DNA from: Chitinophaga sp. HK235
GTDB taxonomy: Bacteria; Bacteroidota; Bacteroidia; Chitinophagales; Chitinophagaceae
Assembly: GCF_018255755.1 (NCBI RefSeq)
Contig: NZ_CP073766.1
Location: forward strand, 7,996,501 to 8,060,500
Reading direction: 5' to 3'
DNA: 64,000 bases
Shown here piece by piece: positions 15,901 through 24,428 of the stretch; position 1 is the stretch's first letter; every line of letters starts with the position of its first letter. Below the pieces are notes generated by a model. That model saw only the letters and a list, made by a program, of their open reading frames with translations, had not been told where the DNA came from and searched no databases. The translations under genes and the position numbers were made by a program.

Positions 15901-18256
15901 TTCTTTTCGCTGTTTTTTTGAAAATGGAGGTCCAGCTACCCTTACGGCGTTTCTTCTCGTTGTAGGCATATTTGCCGTAATAGTAGTAAGGGTAGAAGGT
16001 GTCCTGAACAATACCATTAAAAACGATCCCTTTCTTCTTGAAAATATTCTCTTTAATGTTTTCTTCCACCGCTATCAGCTTCACTTTCTGGGTGTAGTTG
16101 TAACGGATGGCAAACAGTGTACAGTCTACATATTGTGCAATGCTCTTGGCATCCGAAACAATACCTACCGGTGAAGTATCGATGATGATATAGTCGAACC
16201 TGTTTTTGAGTTCTGCGAGCAAAGCGGCCATACGCGGGCTTTCTATCAGCTCTATCGGGTTAGGTGGGATAGGGCCGGAAGAAACAAGGAACAGGTTGTT
16301 TGCGTCGGGCACCGACCGGATGATATCTTCCATTGATTTGTTGCCCACGAGATAATTGGTGATGCCGGTTTCATGGTCCAGCCCCAGGAAGTGGGACAGT
16401 TTGGGTTTGCGCAGGTCCATTTCCAGGATGACCACCTTCTTATTGTTCACTGTCAGTGAATTGGCCAGATGTGCCGACAGAAATGTTTTGCCTTCTCCGG
16501 AAATGCTGGAAGTAACCATCACAGTGGCAGTACCTTTATGATCTGCCAGCAGGAAGCGCAGGTTGGTGCGGAGGTTAAAAATCTGTTCGGTGAGCACTGA
16601 GTGGCTACTGAGGGAGAAGTCGCGTATTCCTTCTGTTTGCTGGAAGATCTCAGCACTGACAGGCAGATTGAATATCTGCTCGATTTCTTTCCGGCTGATT
16701 ATCCGCGGATTGAGGAAATATTTGATGTATACATATGTGCTCACGGCAATCAGTGTTAGTACCACGACAACGATGTACACTGTTGACCTTTTGGGGTAAA
16801 CCGGTTTCTCCGGTACAAAGGCCGGTGAGATTACTTTGTTGTCGATTACATTGCTGGCGTTGGTGACGGCGGTTTCTTCCTTTTTCTTCAGCAGATAGAG
16901 GTAAAGGTTTTCCTTCACGCTTTGTTGTCTTTTGATATTAATATATTCCCGGGCGTAGGAGGGAATATTGGCGATCTGGTCCTGTATGCTGTTTACTTTT
17001 TTCTGTGTGGCCTGCTGTGCTACATCGGCATTGCGGCGGTACCCGCTGATATAGCTGCGGATAGTGTTTCTGGCTGCCTTCACCTGAGCGTCCAGGTTTT
17101 CCATCAGGAAGCTGGATGGTTGCAGGGAGAGGGTCAGTTTGCGCTGTGCCTGGAGTGCTTCTTCGTAGCGGTTGATCATACCGGTAAGGGTCTGGTCTAC
17201 TGTGCCGGTCACCGGGGCAAAGGGAGCTTGATTTTCGGGGTTGTTGATATATCGTTCCACTTCGTCCATCACCGACAATTGCAGATTGGCTTCACTGAGT
17301 TTGATATCTGCATCTTTTACCTGTTCCAGGGCCAGTTTGGAGCTGGCGTCAATATCGGTGATACCACGTTCCACCTTAAACCGTTCTTCCTCTTGTTCCA
17401 GCAGGCTGAGTTCATCTTTCAGGGAGTCCAGCCGGGTATTGAGGAAGTTGATGGTTTTAACGCCGGCTTTGTTTTTATCGCTGAGGGTATATTCATTGTA
17501 TTCGTCCAGCAGGGCGTTGAGAAAATCCGCGCTTCGCCGGGCAACAGGGTCCTTATAGGTAATCATGATCACGGTGGCGTCCCGGTTTACCAGGGCGGTG
17601 GTGATATTGGCTACTGACTTATAGGACATTTCTATTGTGGAGTCCACCCGGATGTGGTAGGGCGTTGATGAAGCAAGCGGGATGCGTTTGTTGGTAACCA
17701 GGGCGAAGATGTCTTTTCCTGCTTTAAAGGGTCTGTTGGGCGCCACGAGGAAATGTACCGCTTGTTTGGCTTTGCCGATATATGCTGTAACATAGTAGTG
17801 TTGGTGGTAGGGGGTTATATCAAAGGTGTAGTTACCGGTGCGTGAACTGTCACTCAGTACTTTGATCATGATGGGGGCCTGGGGGTACCATTCCTTGTTC
17901 TGCAGATGCTGTTTTGTGAAATACCGGACATTAAAATGATTGCTGCTGATGACCCTTTGGAGCAGGATGGGAGAATGCAGCAGCTCCATTTCGTTTTCCA
18001 TGTTTTTACCGCTGCCAAGCAGGGAGAGCGACTTGAGGATATCTGTTTCCTCTCCGCCATTTTTCTTTTCGTCCTTCAGATACAGACGTGCCGAGGACAT
18101 GTAGGAGGCTGGTATATACCGGATAAAAGCAGATCCTGCACCTAAGGCCAACAGGATGGCCAGCAGGTATAAAGGCCAGTGAAAAAGCATTTTTCTGAGC
18201 AGGTCGCTGATGTCGAGAGCAGCCGGTTTGTTGTGTATTACTTTGAGCTTTGCCAT
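15893..18256 (-). CDS. Wzc-like polysaccharide co-polymerase / BY-kinase
   Basis: 787 residues. An N-terminal Wzz-type domain begins with a membrane helix (WPLYLLAILLALGAG) and is followed by a long coiled-coil region (residues 250-440). A second helix near 490 (YIVVVVLTLIAVSTYVYI) leads to the cytoplasmic kinase: Walker A SSISGEGKTFLSAHLA, Walker A' VVILEMDLRKPK, Walker B FDYIIIDTSPVG. A tyrosine cluster (FYPYYYYGKYAY) near the C-terminus is the autophosphorylation tail. It controls polymer length and export together with the Wza-like protein encoded just upstream. Confidence 0.93.
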   Translation of the reverse strand: MAKLKVIHNKPAALDISDLLRKMLFHWPLYLLAILLALGAGSAFIRYIPASYMSSARLYLKDEKKNGGEETDILKSLSLLGSGKNMENEMELLHSPILLQRVISSNHFNVRYFTKQHLQNKEWYPQAPIMIKVLSDSSRTGNYTFDITPYHQHYYVTAYIGKAKQAVHFLVAPNRPFKAGKDIFALVTNKRIPLASSTPYHIRVDSTIEMSYKSVANITTALVNRDATVIMITYKDPVARRSADFLNALLDEYNEYTLSDKNKAGVKTINFLNTRLDSLKDELSLLEQEEERFKVERGITDIDASSKLALEQVKDADIKLSEANLQLSVMDEVERYINNPENQAPFAPVTGTVDQTLTGMINRYEEALQAQRKLTLSLQPSSFLMENLDAQVKAARNTIRSYISGYRRNADVAQQATQKKVNSIQDQIANIPSYAREYINIKRQQSVKENLYLYLLKKKEETAVTNASNVIDNKVISPAFVPEKPVYPKRSTVYIVVVVLTLIAVSTYVYIKYFLNPRIISRKEIEQIFNLPVSAEIFQQTEGIRDFSLSSHSVLTEQIFNLRTNLRFLLADHKGTATVMVTSSISGEGKTFLSAHLANSLTVNNKKVVILEMDLRKPKLSHFLGLDHETGITNYLVGNKSMEDIIRSVPDANNLFLVSSGPIPPNPIELIESPRMAALLAELKNRFDYIIIDTSPVGIVSDAKSIAQYVDCTLFAIRYNYTQKVKLIAVEENIKENIFKKKGIVFNGIVQDTFYPYYYYGKYAYNEKKRRKGSWTSIFKKTAKRIA

Positions 18257-18262
18257 GGTGTT

Positions 18263-19021
18263 TTATTTACTGAGTAATACAATGGTGGTGGCCAGTGAAA
18301 TAACGCTGAGTATGACCGGTAGTAAAGGTAGAATGCGCGAGTTGCCAAGCTCCTTACCCGGGCCGGGTTTGATATATATCACATCGTTATTGGCCAGATA
18401 ATAATAAGGTGATCTCAATGTTTTGCTGCTGTTGAGGTCCAGCGTGGTGTAATACTTCACGCCATCTATTTCACGGATGACCATTACATCTTTCCGGACA
18501 GCGCTGGGGTTCATGTCTCCGGCCATGCTGAGGGCATCCAGGATGGAGGCTCTTTCAGCGCCGATCCTGAAGGACCCGGGGTGGGCTACATCTCCCAGTA
18601 CCGAGACCTTGAAGTTGACCATGCGGGTAGAGACATACACGTTTCTGAGTGTTTTGGACAGTTCAGCGGTCACCTCTTCATTAATGGCCGTGGTGGTTTT
18701 ATCCCTGACATACAGTTTTCCGGCGATGGGAAGACTGATATAGCCGGTGCTGTCTACCAGATATCCCTGGTCTATGCCTGTTCCCGAGGAGTTCGGAGGA
18801 CTGACGAGATTCGGGTTGAAGAGTTGGCTGACATCCCTGTCCGGCGTACTGACATTGATCTGCAATACGTCTCCCGGCTGGACCCTCAGTTGAGGGCATT
18901 TTTCAAGGGAATCAGTGCCGGTTTTGGCGGCAATGTCGTTGAAATAAGTAATTTTCCTGCTGCCGGTGCATCCTGCCAGATAAACGGACAGGACCAGCAG
19001 GATAATTCGGAATGACTGCAT
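18263..19021 (-). CDS. Wza-like polysaccharide export lipoprotein
   Basis: 252 residues. Lipoprotein signal with lipobox YLAGC (Cys18), a polysaccharide-export domain (LRVQPGDVLQINVSTPD) and SLBB-like beta segments (VSVLGDVAHPGSF, DALSMAGDMNPSAVRKDV). The C-terminus is hydrophobic (LLPVILSVISLATTIVLLS), a single helix seen in Bacteroidota forms. It forms the outer-membrane or periplasmic channel for polymer export. The Wzc-like gene starts 7 bp downstream. Confidence 0.9.
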   Translation of the reverse strand: MQSFRIILLVLSVYLAGCTGSRKITYFNDIAAKTGTDSLEKCPQLRVQPGDVLQINVSTPDRDVSQLFNPNLVSPPNSSGTGIDQGYLVDSTGYISLPIAGKLYVRDKTTTAINEEVTAELSKTLRNVYVSTRMVNFKVSVLGDVAHPGSFRIGAERASILDALSMAGDMNPSAVRKDVMVIREIDGVKYYTTLDLNSSKTLRSPYYYLANNDVIYIKPGPGKELGNSRILPLLPVILSVISLATTIVLLSK

Positions 19022-19114
19022 ACACCTGATACTTTTAAATGATAACTACTGATTCAATTGTGACTTATATACAAGAGCCAGCCAGTGCTTTTCACTGTGG
19101 CATAAATATCTTTT

Positions 19115-20317
19115 TCAGGATGCCAGGACACTTTTCCGGGAAAGGGTGGCTTGTCTGATTTTGTCCTGGGCGGGCTGTTCAAAATAATAGAAAACGGCTA
19201 TGCTCAGCAGGAATACTGTACTCACAAACAGGATCATTGCCCATGGAGAGAGCAGCAGATGCCTATCAAGATTAAATTGTTGCATGAGCAGCACCGTGGC
19301 AATCTGCATGGGGAAATGCAACAGATAGATCGCATAGCTGCAGTTGCCCAGTAAAGCCCAGCGACGGTGTAGCTGTCCTCTGACGGTTTCCAGTAATACC
19401 AATGAAAGGATAGTACAGGGGGCTACGGTAACCCTGAACAGGAGGTTCCTGACCACCTCGTAGGTGTCAACGGATTTCTCCGGGCTGATGTTGGGAAGGA
19501 ACCGGGTGATTCCGTAGCTCCATATCTGCTGGGGGATAGGTTGATAGTAGGATATGATGGTAAGTGTCCAGATGATAATGGTTAGGAATCCTATTATTTT
19601 AAAATATTGTCTGGCTTTGTTTTTTTTCAGGATATAGGAGTAGGTATAGTACAGAAGAGAACCCAGGAAAAAGGAAAAGACTCCTTTTCCGATCAATAGT
19701 CCAAAGTGTTGCATTAAAGCGCCTGCGGGAATCATGAGCAGCAGGAGCATTTTGTTGGTGTGCCATTTCAGTTTACAGATGAGGAAGAAGAGCAGGTACA
19801 GGAATATCTCCACTGATACGGACCAGGTAGGCGCATTGAACGAGGGGCCTACTTCAACGCCCCAGTTTTGTATAAAGAGTAAGTTGAGGAAAAAGTGATA
19901 GGTGTCGTTGTATTGGATAAAAAAATAGTGTCCCATTCGCAGGTACATGATCGACTGCAATATAGCCACGGCTATCAGTGTTACCAGGTGAAGCGGATAC
20001 AGCCTCGATATGCGGTAGATGGAAAACTTTTTAAAACTGATTTTAGTGTTGGCGATAGCATTTGAATATAACCAGAAGAAGATAAAACCCGATAGCTGGA
20101 AGAAGATATCTACTGAAAGCATACCATGTGTATAAAACAGGGATAGGTAGGAGTAGAACGGAAGTTGGGGATTCAGTTCTCCGTCGGGTACAAATGCGTC
20201 ACCGGGATAGAAGAATACCTGCCAGTGAAATAATACTACAATGATAGCAGCAATGCCCCTGAAAGCATCCAGACTGTGGAAATAAGATGGGATAGTAGGG
20301 GGGCGGGTTTCCATCAT
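19115..20317 (-). CDS. Acyltransferase 3 (OafA/YrhL-like), copy 1
   Basis: 400 residues and about ten membrane helices. The family start motif is SLDAFRGIAAIIVVLFHW, with the catalytic-type R and H, and FQLSGFIFFWLY follows. It should transfer an acetyl or other acyl group to the polymer. I start it at ATG 20317 (MMETRPPTIPSYF) because the paralogue at 20541 begins the same way and then has the same length. Copy 1 and copy 2 are colinear over their whole length and share upstream sequence. Confidence 0.88.
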   Translation of the reverse strand: MMETRPPTIPSYFHSLDAFRGIAAIIVVLFHWQVFFYPGDAFVPDGELNPQLPFYSYLSLFYTHGMLSVDIFFQLSGFIFFWLYSNAIANTKISFKKFSIYRISRLYPLHLVTLIAVAILQSIMYLRMGHYFFIQYNDTYHFFLNLLFIQNWGVEVGPSFNAPTWSVSVEIFLYLLFFLICKLKWHTNKMLLLLMIPAGALMQHFGLLIGKGVFSFFLGSLLYYTYSYILKKNKARQYFKIIGFLTIIIWTLTIISYYQPIPQQIWSYGITRFLPNISPEKSVDTYEVVRNLLFRVTVAPCTILSLVLLETVRGQLHRRWALLGNCSYAIYLLHFPMQIATVLLMQQFNLDRHLLLSPWAMILFVSTVFLLSIAVFYYFEQPAQDKIRQATLSRKSVLAS

Positions 20318-20362
20318 AAAAATATGATTAGAGGTAAAAACAATAGTGGTTTCCAATTGTCA

Positions 20363-20389
20363 GGAAGTTAGCAAGAATTTGGATGTGAT
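20363..20389 (-). repeat. Direct repeat upstream of acyltransferase copy 1
   Basis: A 27-bp block starting GGAAGTTAGCAAGAATTTGG, identical to 21784-21810. The offset of 1421 bp equals the gene spacing, so it belongs to the duplicated unit. Confidence 0.85.
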
Positions 20390-20472
20390 GATGAGCTGTT
20401 GTATAGTTGAATGGAATAATCAGTATTAAGAAGGATGAACAAAATGAATAAGCAGTGTGTGCCGTAAAGAAA

Positions 20473-20504
20473 GATGCAGGTATCGGGATAATGATACCTG
20501 CATC
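20473..20504. terminator. Hairpin between the two acyltransferase genes
   Basis: GATGCAGGTATC and GATACCTGCATC form a 12-bp perfect stem with an 8-base loop. T-rich sequence follows on both strands but without a long U-run for the minus strand, so termination strength is uncertain. Confidence 0.5.
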
Positions 20505-20540
20505 CATATTATTTATATTTTTTCGGGGATCAAATACTGG

Positions 20541-21743
20541 TCAGGATGCCACTACGCTTTTCCTGGGAACGGCAGTTTGTCTGATCTTGTCCTGGGCCGG
20601 CCGTTCAAAATAGTAGTAAACAGCGAGGCTCATTAGACTCAGCACACTCAGAAAAAGAAGCATTACCCACGGAGAATGAAGCAGGTTCCGGTCGAGATGG
20701 AATTGGTGCAGGATCAGTACTGCAGCAATTTGTAAGGGGAAATGCAATAGATAAAACGCATAACTGCAGTTGCCAACTACCCCCCACCAGCGGTGAAACT
20801 GTCCTCTGACAGTTTCCAGTAGTAAAACAGAGAGGATAGTACAGGGAGCTACCGTAACCCTGAATAGGAAATTTCTGACAATTTCGTATTGGGCAGCGGA
20901 TTGGTCAGGGCTGATGTGAGGACGGAGCGATCCGTTAACGTAGTTCCATATCCGTTCCTGGATAGGGTAAAGGTGAGATGTAATTACCGGTATCCAAAGT
21001 ATAATAGTTAGTGTTCCTAATATTTTAAGATATTTTTTGTTTTCGTTTTGTTGCAGGATATAGGTGAATATATAGTATAAAAAGCCACCGAGGAAAAATG
21101 AAAAAACTCCTTTCCCGATCAGCAGGCCGAGGTGTTGTAAAGCCGCACCTGCGAGCATTAGTAGTAACAGAAGGGATTTATTGGTATGCCATTTAAATCT
21201 GCAAATGAGGAAGAAAAGGATGTACATGAGTATTTCCACAGATGTAGACCAGGAAGGCGCATTCCAGGAAGTGCCTGCCTCGACACCCCAGTTCTGTATA
21301 AAGAGCAGATGGAGAAAAAAGTGGTAGGCGTCGTTGTATTGAATGACAAAATAGTGTCCCATACGTTGTAGCATGAGTAGCTGTAAAACCACTACTGAAA
21401 CCAGTGCAACCAGATGAAGCGGATAGAGCCTTGATAAACGGTAGATGGCGAACTTTTTAAAATCAGTTTTCCCGCCTGCGATTTGGGTTGAATATAACCA
21501 GAAGAAAATAAAGCCGGAAAGCTGGAAGAAAATATCTATAGATAACGAACTATAGGTGTAAAAGAAGGATAGATAGGAATATAAGGGTAACGCGGTGTCT
21601 TTCTCTCCACCAGGGACAAATACGTCATCAGGGTAGAAAAACTTTTGCCAATGAAACAATACAACAGCAATAGCCGCAATACACCTGAGGATATTGAGAC
21701 TGTGAAAATAGTGCGGGACAGTGGAGGGACGGACTTCCATCAT
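20541..21743 (-). CDS. Acyltransferase 3 (OafA/YrhL-like), copy 2
   Basis: 400 residues, the same length and topology as the neighbouring copy (MMEVRPSTVPHYFHSLNILR, FQLSGFIFFWLYSTQ). In copy 2 the usual start motif DAFRG reads NILRC, so a position normally Gly is Cys. Both copies end alike (QDKIRQ, then RKSV.AS). The duplicated unit is about 1.42 kb and includes intergenic sequence. It may acylate a different position or sugar than copy 1. Confidence 0.88.
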   Translation of the reverse strand: MMEVRPSTVPHYFHSLNILRCIAAIAVVLFHWQKFFYPDDVFVPGGEKDTALPLYSYLSFFYTYSSLSIDIFFQLSGFIFFWLYSTQIAGGKTDFKKFAIYRLSRLYPLHLVALVSVVVLQLLMLQRMGHYFVIQYNDAYHFFLHLLFIQNWGVEAGTSWNAPSWSTSVEILMYILFFLICRFKWHTNKSLLLLLMLAGAALQHLGLLIGKGVFSFFLGGFLYYIFTYILQQNENKKYLKILGTLTIILWIPVITSHLYPIQERIWNYVNGSLRPHISPDQSAAQYEIVRNFLFRVTVAPCTILSVLLLETVRGQFHRWWGVVGNCSYAFYLLHFPLQIAAVLILHQFHLDRNLLHSPWVMLLFLSVLSLMSLAVYYYFERPAQDKIRQTAVPRKSVVAS

Positions 21744-21783
21744 GAAATAGGATTGTGAGGTTACGCATTATAGGCTGATATCC

Positions 21784-21810
21784 GGAAGTTAGCAAGAATT
21801 TGGATGTGAT
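21784..21810 (-). repeat. Direct repeat upstream of acyltransferase copy 2
   Basis: Identical to 20363-20389. Sequence similarity continues more weakly to about 21930, so the repeat includes the whole promoter region. Confidence 0.85.
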
Positions 21811-21912
21811 AACGAGCGTTATTTAACTGAATAGAATGGTCAATATTTTTAAGAGTGAATAAAATGAATAAGCCACGTGTGCCATAAAGAAAAGAATGCT
21901 TATATTAGAATA

Positions 21913-22227
21913 ATGATACCTGTGGACGTATTGAACATTTTTGAATCCCAATATGCGAGCATGAAATACAGGATTGACTTCAGAGGCCCCCAGGAGGCGA
22001 TACTCTATACCGCTGTTTGCAGCTCCATACCGGAAGTTGAAATATTACTTCAGCAAGTATTGCAATACGACTGGGCCGACGAACACGGCGATTATACGAT
22101 GACCTTATACGATCTGTCATCGGAGTATGAACAGGTTGTTCATGTATATCGTTTTAAAATGGAACCTCCCTATACACAGGATGCTTTTGCAGCCCACCAT
22201 GCAGCGCAGTGTGGTACCTCCCGATAA
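21913..22227 (+). CDS. Hypothetical small protein
   Basis: 104 residues from ATG 21913 (MIPVDVLNIFESQYASMKY). Soluble, acidic and without a signal peptide; the middle (SIPEVEILLQQVLQYDWADEH) looks helical. The frame also opens at GTG 21877, but that part is homologous to non-coding sequence upstream of acyltransferase copy 1, so the ATG is preferred. Divergent from the acyltransferase. No family recognised; it may not be expressed. Confidence 0.4.
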   Translation: MIPVDVLNIFESQYASMKYRIDFRGPQEAILYTAVCSSIPEVEILLQQVLQYDWADEHGDYTMTLYDLSSEYEQVVHVYRFKMEPPYTQDAFAAHHAAQCGTSR

Positions 22228-22320
22228 AAGCCCTGGCTGTTATTGTTACCAAATCATTAATTCATATATCCGGATAGTTAAAATCCGGGATGATTTGTTC
22301 ACTTTAGATAAACTATTACT

Positions 22321-23286
22321 ATGAAGAAAAAGACCCTTTTCCTGGCACTTGCCACCTGTGCTATCTTTGGCTGTAAAAAAGAAATGCTGGACAGCTCCGC
22401 TCCATCTATTCAAACCCTGTCCACCAGCAAACCAGGTATCGGTACCCTTGCTGTTGCGCTGAATGGCTGGATGAGCAGCCTCTCCGACAATACCAATCTG
22501 ACTACGCTCTCTATCCCCGGAACACACGACAGCGGTGCTCGTTTTGAGCCTATTGGCGGTACCGCCAAATGCCAGGACCTTACCATTGCCCAGCAACTGG
22601 ATGCCGGCACAAGATTCCTGGATATCAGATGCCGTCATATTGATAATGCCTTTGCCATCCATCATGGAAGCATCTATCAAAACATGAACTTCACAGATGT
22701 GCTGAACGCCTGCTACGCCTTCCTGGCCAGCAATCCCGGCGAAACCATCGTGATGAGTGTGAAGGAAGAATACAACCCCAGCAACAATACCAGATCATTC
22801 GAGCAAACATTTGACAGCTATACTCAATTACAACCATCAAAATGGTACCTGGCTGCCAGTGTTCCCAACCTCGGACAGGTAAGAGGTAAAATTGTGCTGC
22901 TCAGAAGATTTGGTGCTTCCAACACACCTAAAGGCATTGATGCGACCAACTGGGCCGATAACACCACCTTCTCCATCAATAACGCGAACGCCAGTCTCCG
23001 GGTGCAGGATCAGTACCAGGTGCCGGATAACAATGTTAAATGGACCAACATTGGCAATCTGTTTACAGAAGCCCAATCAGGTAATCCATCTACCTTGTAC
23101 ATCAATTTTACCAGCGGATACAAACCACTGATATTTGGTATTCCAAGTATCACCAGCGTTTCCAACACCATCAACCCGCAGGTGAACAGCTACTTCACCA
23201 GCAATACCCATGGCAGGGTTGGAATTCTCCCCATGGATTTTGCCACAGCCGATAGAAATACACTTATCATCAATACTAATTTCTAA
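22321..23286 (+). CDS. PI-PLC X-domain lipoprotein
   Basis: 321 residues. Lipobox ATCAIFGC (Cys18) directs it to a membrane surface. The fold has the phosphatidylinositol-specific phospholipase C signature: first catalytic His69 in SIPGTHDSGA, RFLDIRCRH and the second His in FAIHHGSIYQNMNFTDVL (114/115), then ETIVMSVKEE. Bacterial enzymes of this type cleave phosphatidylinositol or GPI anchors without calcium; some homologues act on other phosphodiesters. It stands alone with a strong terminator-like repeat behind it. Confidence 0.88.
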   Translation: MKKKTLFLALATCAIFGCKKEMLDSSAPSIQTLSTSKPGIGTLAVALNGWMSSLSDNTNLTTLSIPGTHDSGARFEPIGGTAKCQDLTIAQQLDAGTRFLDIRCRHIDNAFAIHHGSIYQNMNFTDVLNACYAFLASNPGETIVMSVKEEYNPSNNTRSFEQTFDSYTQLQPSKWYLAASVPNLGQVRGKIVLLRRFGASNTPKGIDATNWADNTTFSINNANASLRVQDQYQVPDNNVKWTNIGNLFTEAQSGNPSTLYINFTSGYKPLIFGIPSITSVSNTINPQVNSYFTSNTHGRVGILPMDFATADRNTLIINTNF

Positions 23287-23290
23287 TTAC

Positions 23291-23356
23291 AATAACTGCA
23301 TAAAAAAATCCTCCATCTTCCGCCGGGAAGATGGAGGATTTTTTTATGCAGTTATT
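23291..23356. terminator. Terminator with 31-bp perfect inverted repeat
   Basis: Arms 23291-23321 and 23326-23356 are exact reverse complements with a 4-base loop (GCCG). The inner 15 bp (ATCCTCCATCTTCC side) followed by seven T work as a normal terminator; the outer part, AATAACTGCATA and its inverse, extends it well beyond the usual length. Confidence 0.85.
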
Positions 23357-23380
23357 GCGATTTTATTGCAATTTTTTTTC

Positions 23381-24293
23381 TTGTAGCCGCTGAACTGGCT
23401 GAGCAATGGAGTAACTATGTTGATTTCTATAACGCCTACGGCCCTACGGAGGCCTCCATCTCTGCATTGATTTATCAATACACGGAAAACAGGTCATATC
23501 CAACAGGGGCGTTGCCCCGGCAGATATATTCAGATACCCTGTTTTGCAGGATCTCGCAACAGTCCTATTGGCGCGTGAGCAGGATGATCTCCCGGTATCC
23601 AGACATGTTGCGCTATTGAATTCCAGCATGGAACAAGGCGTCATGATGTTCCCGCCTGCTTATGCCCAGGGTATTGTTTATGCCGGATTATCCCGGTCGG
23701 TCACATCTCATTCCATGTATAGCTTCGGTTATATTGATGATACCGAAAGGTTTAACAAGTACGTGGAGTTGATCACCCAATTGCAGAAAAGCGGTCCGTA
23801 TATCCTGATGGGGGATTCTATTGGTGGAAACCTCGCATTTGAAGTTGCCAAAGCATTAACTGCCGCCGGGCATCGTGTATCTGCTTTGATATTGATTGAT
23901 TCGGTAAGGATTATACGTAAGGCTGAGGATGAAGGGATCAGCAAACAGGAACTGGAAATGATAATGATAATGATAATGATAATGACAGATGTATTGATGC
24001 AACAGTTATCAGGTGTTGAAGAAGAACTGAAAGCCGGAATGGTGGATGAAGCATATGCCTATTCGCAGTATCACAGCCGTATGGTAAATGAAGGAATAAT
24101 AGATGCTGACATTTACCTGTTGAAAAGCGGGGAAAAGAGAGCGGATGCGGACTATCGCTGGGATGATGCTACAACCGGAGCCTTCCGCATTTACGAAGGT
24201 CTTGGCAAACACGAAAAGATGATTACTGAACCGGAAAACCTGGAACTCAATGCTGCTATTATCAAAGGTATACTGGAGCAACTAAGTAAATAA
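23381..24293 (+). pseudogene. Collapsed NRPS gene: adenylation scrap, carrier end and thioesterase
   Basis: One frame from 23381 reads AAELAEQWSNYVDFYNAYGP then TEASISAL, the A5 core of an NRPS adenylation domain, and runs to a stop at 23617. In another frame QVISNRGVAPADIFRYPVLQ (from 23490) is the end of a peptidyl carrier domain, continuing into a thioesterase to 24293 (FPPAYAQGIVYAGLS, then YILMGDSIGGNLAFE). So the rest of the A domain and the front of the carrier domain have been deleted at about 23485, with a frame change. The thioesterase nucleophile elbow is GDSIGG, where GYSAGG is usual. A hexanucleotide repeat at 23958 encodes Met-Ile repeats. The thioesterase part alone could be translated from TTG 23544 or from an inner ATG. 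Confidence 0.8.
23958..23984 (+). repeat. Hexanucleotide tandem repeat in the thioesterase
   Basis: ATGATA repeated four times plus ATG, coding (MI)4M. Hexamers keep frame, so slippage changes length but not frame. Confidence 0.9.
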
Positions 24294-24335
24294 TCCGGAA
24301 AGTTCTGACCATTCGTCTCAAATAAGGACAAGGAC

Positions 24336-24371
24336 AAAAAGCCTTACAGCATTGAGTAGTAAGGCTTTTTT
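24336..24371. terminator. Bidirectional terminator
   Basis: AAAAAGCCTTAC and GTAAGGCTTTTT form a 12-bp stem with an 11-base loop, between the NRPS remnant and the convergent hydrolase gene. Confidence 0.85.
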
Positions 24372-24428
24372 GTTTCTCCGGGAACGGATAGCGCCGGAAA
24401 TAACCGTCGAAATAAATCAGGAGCGGAA

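Noticed and set aside
15901..16017. 39-residue N-terminal extension of the flippase
   Set aside because: Overlaps the Wzc-like gene and does not resemble the family start; TTG 15900 gives the expected N-terminus.
16922..17617. 231-codon plus-strand ORF within the Wzc-like gene
   Set aside because: Opposite the coiled-coil region of a complete kinase gene; the regular codon pattern there produces open antisense frames.
6148..21743. O-antigen or lipopolysaccharide cluster
   Set aside because: Wza- and Wzc-type export genes point to a capsule or secreted polysaccharide; no ligase or lipid A genes are seen.
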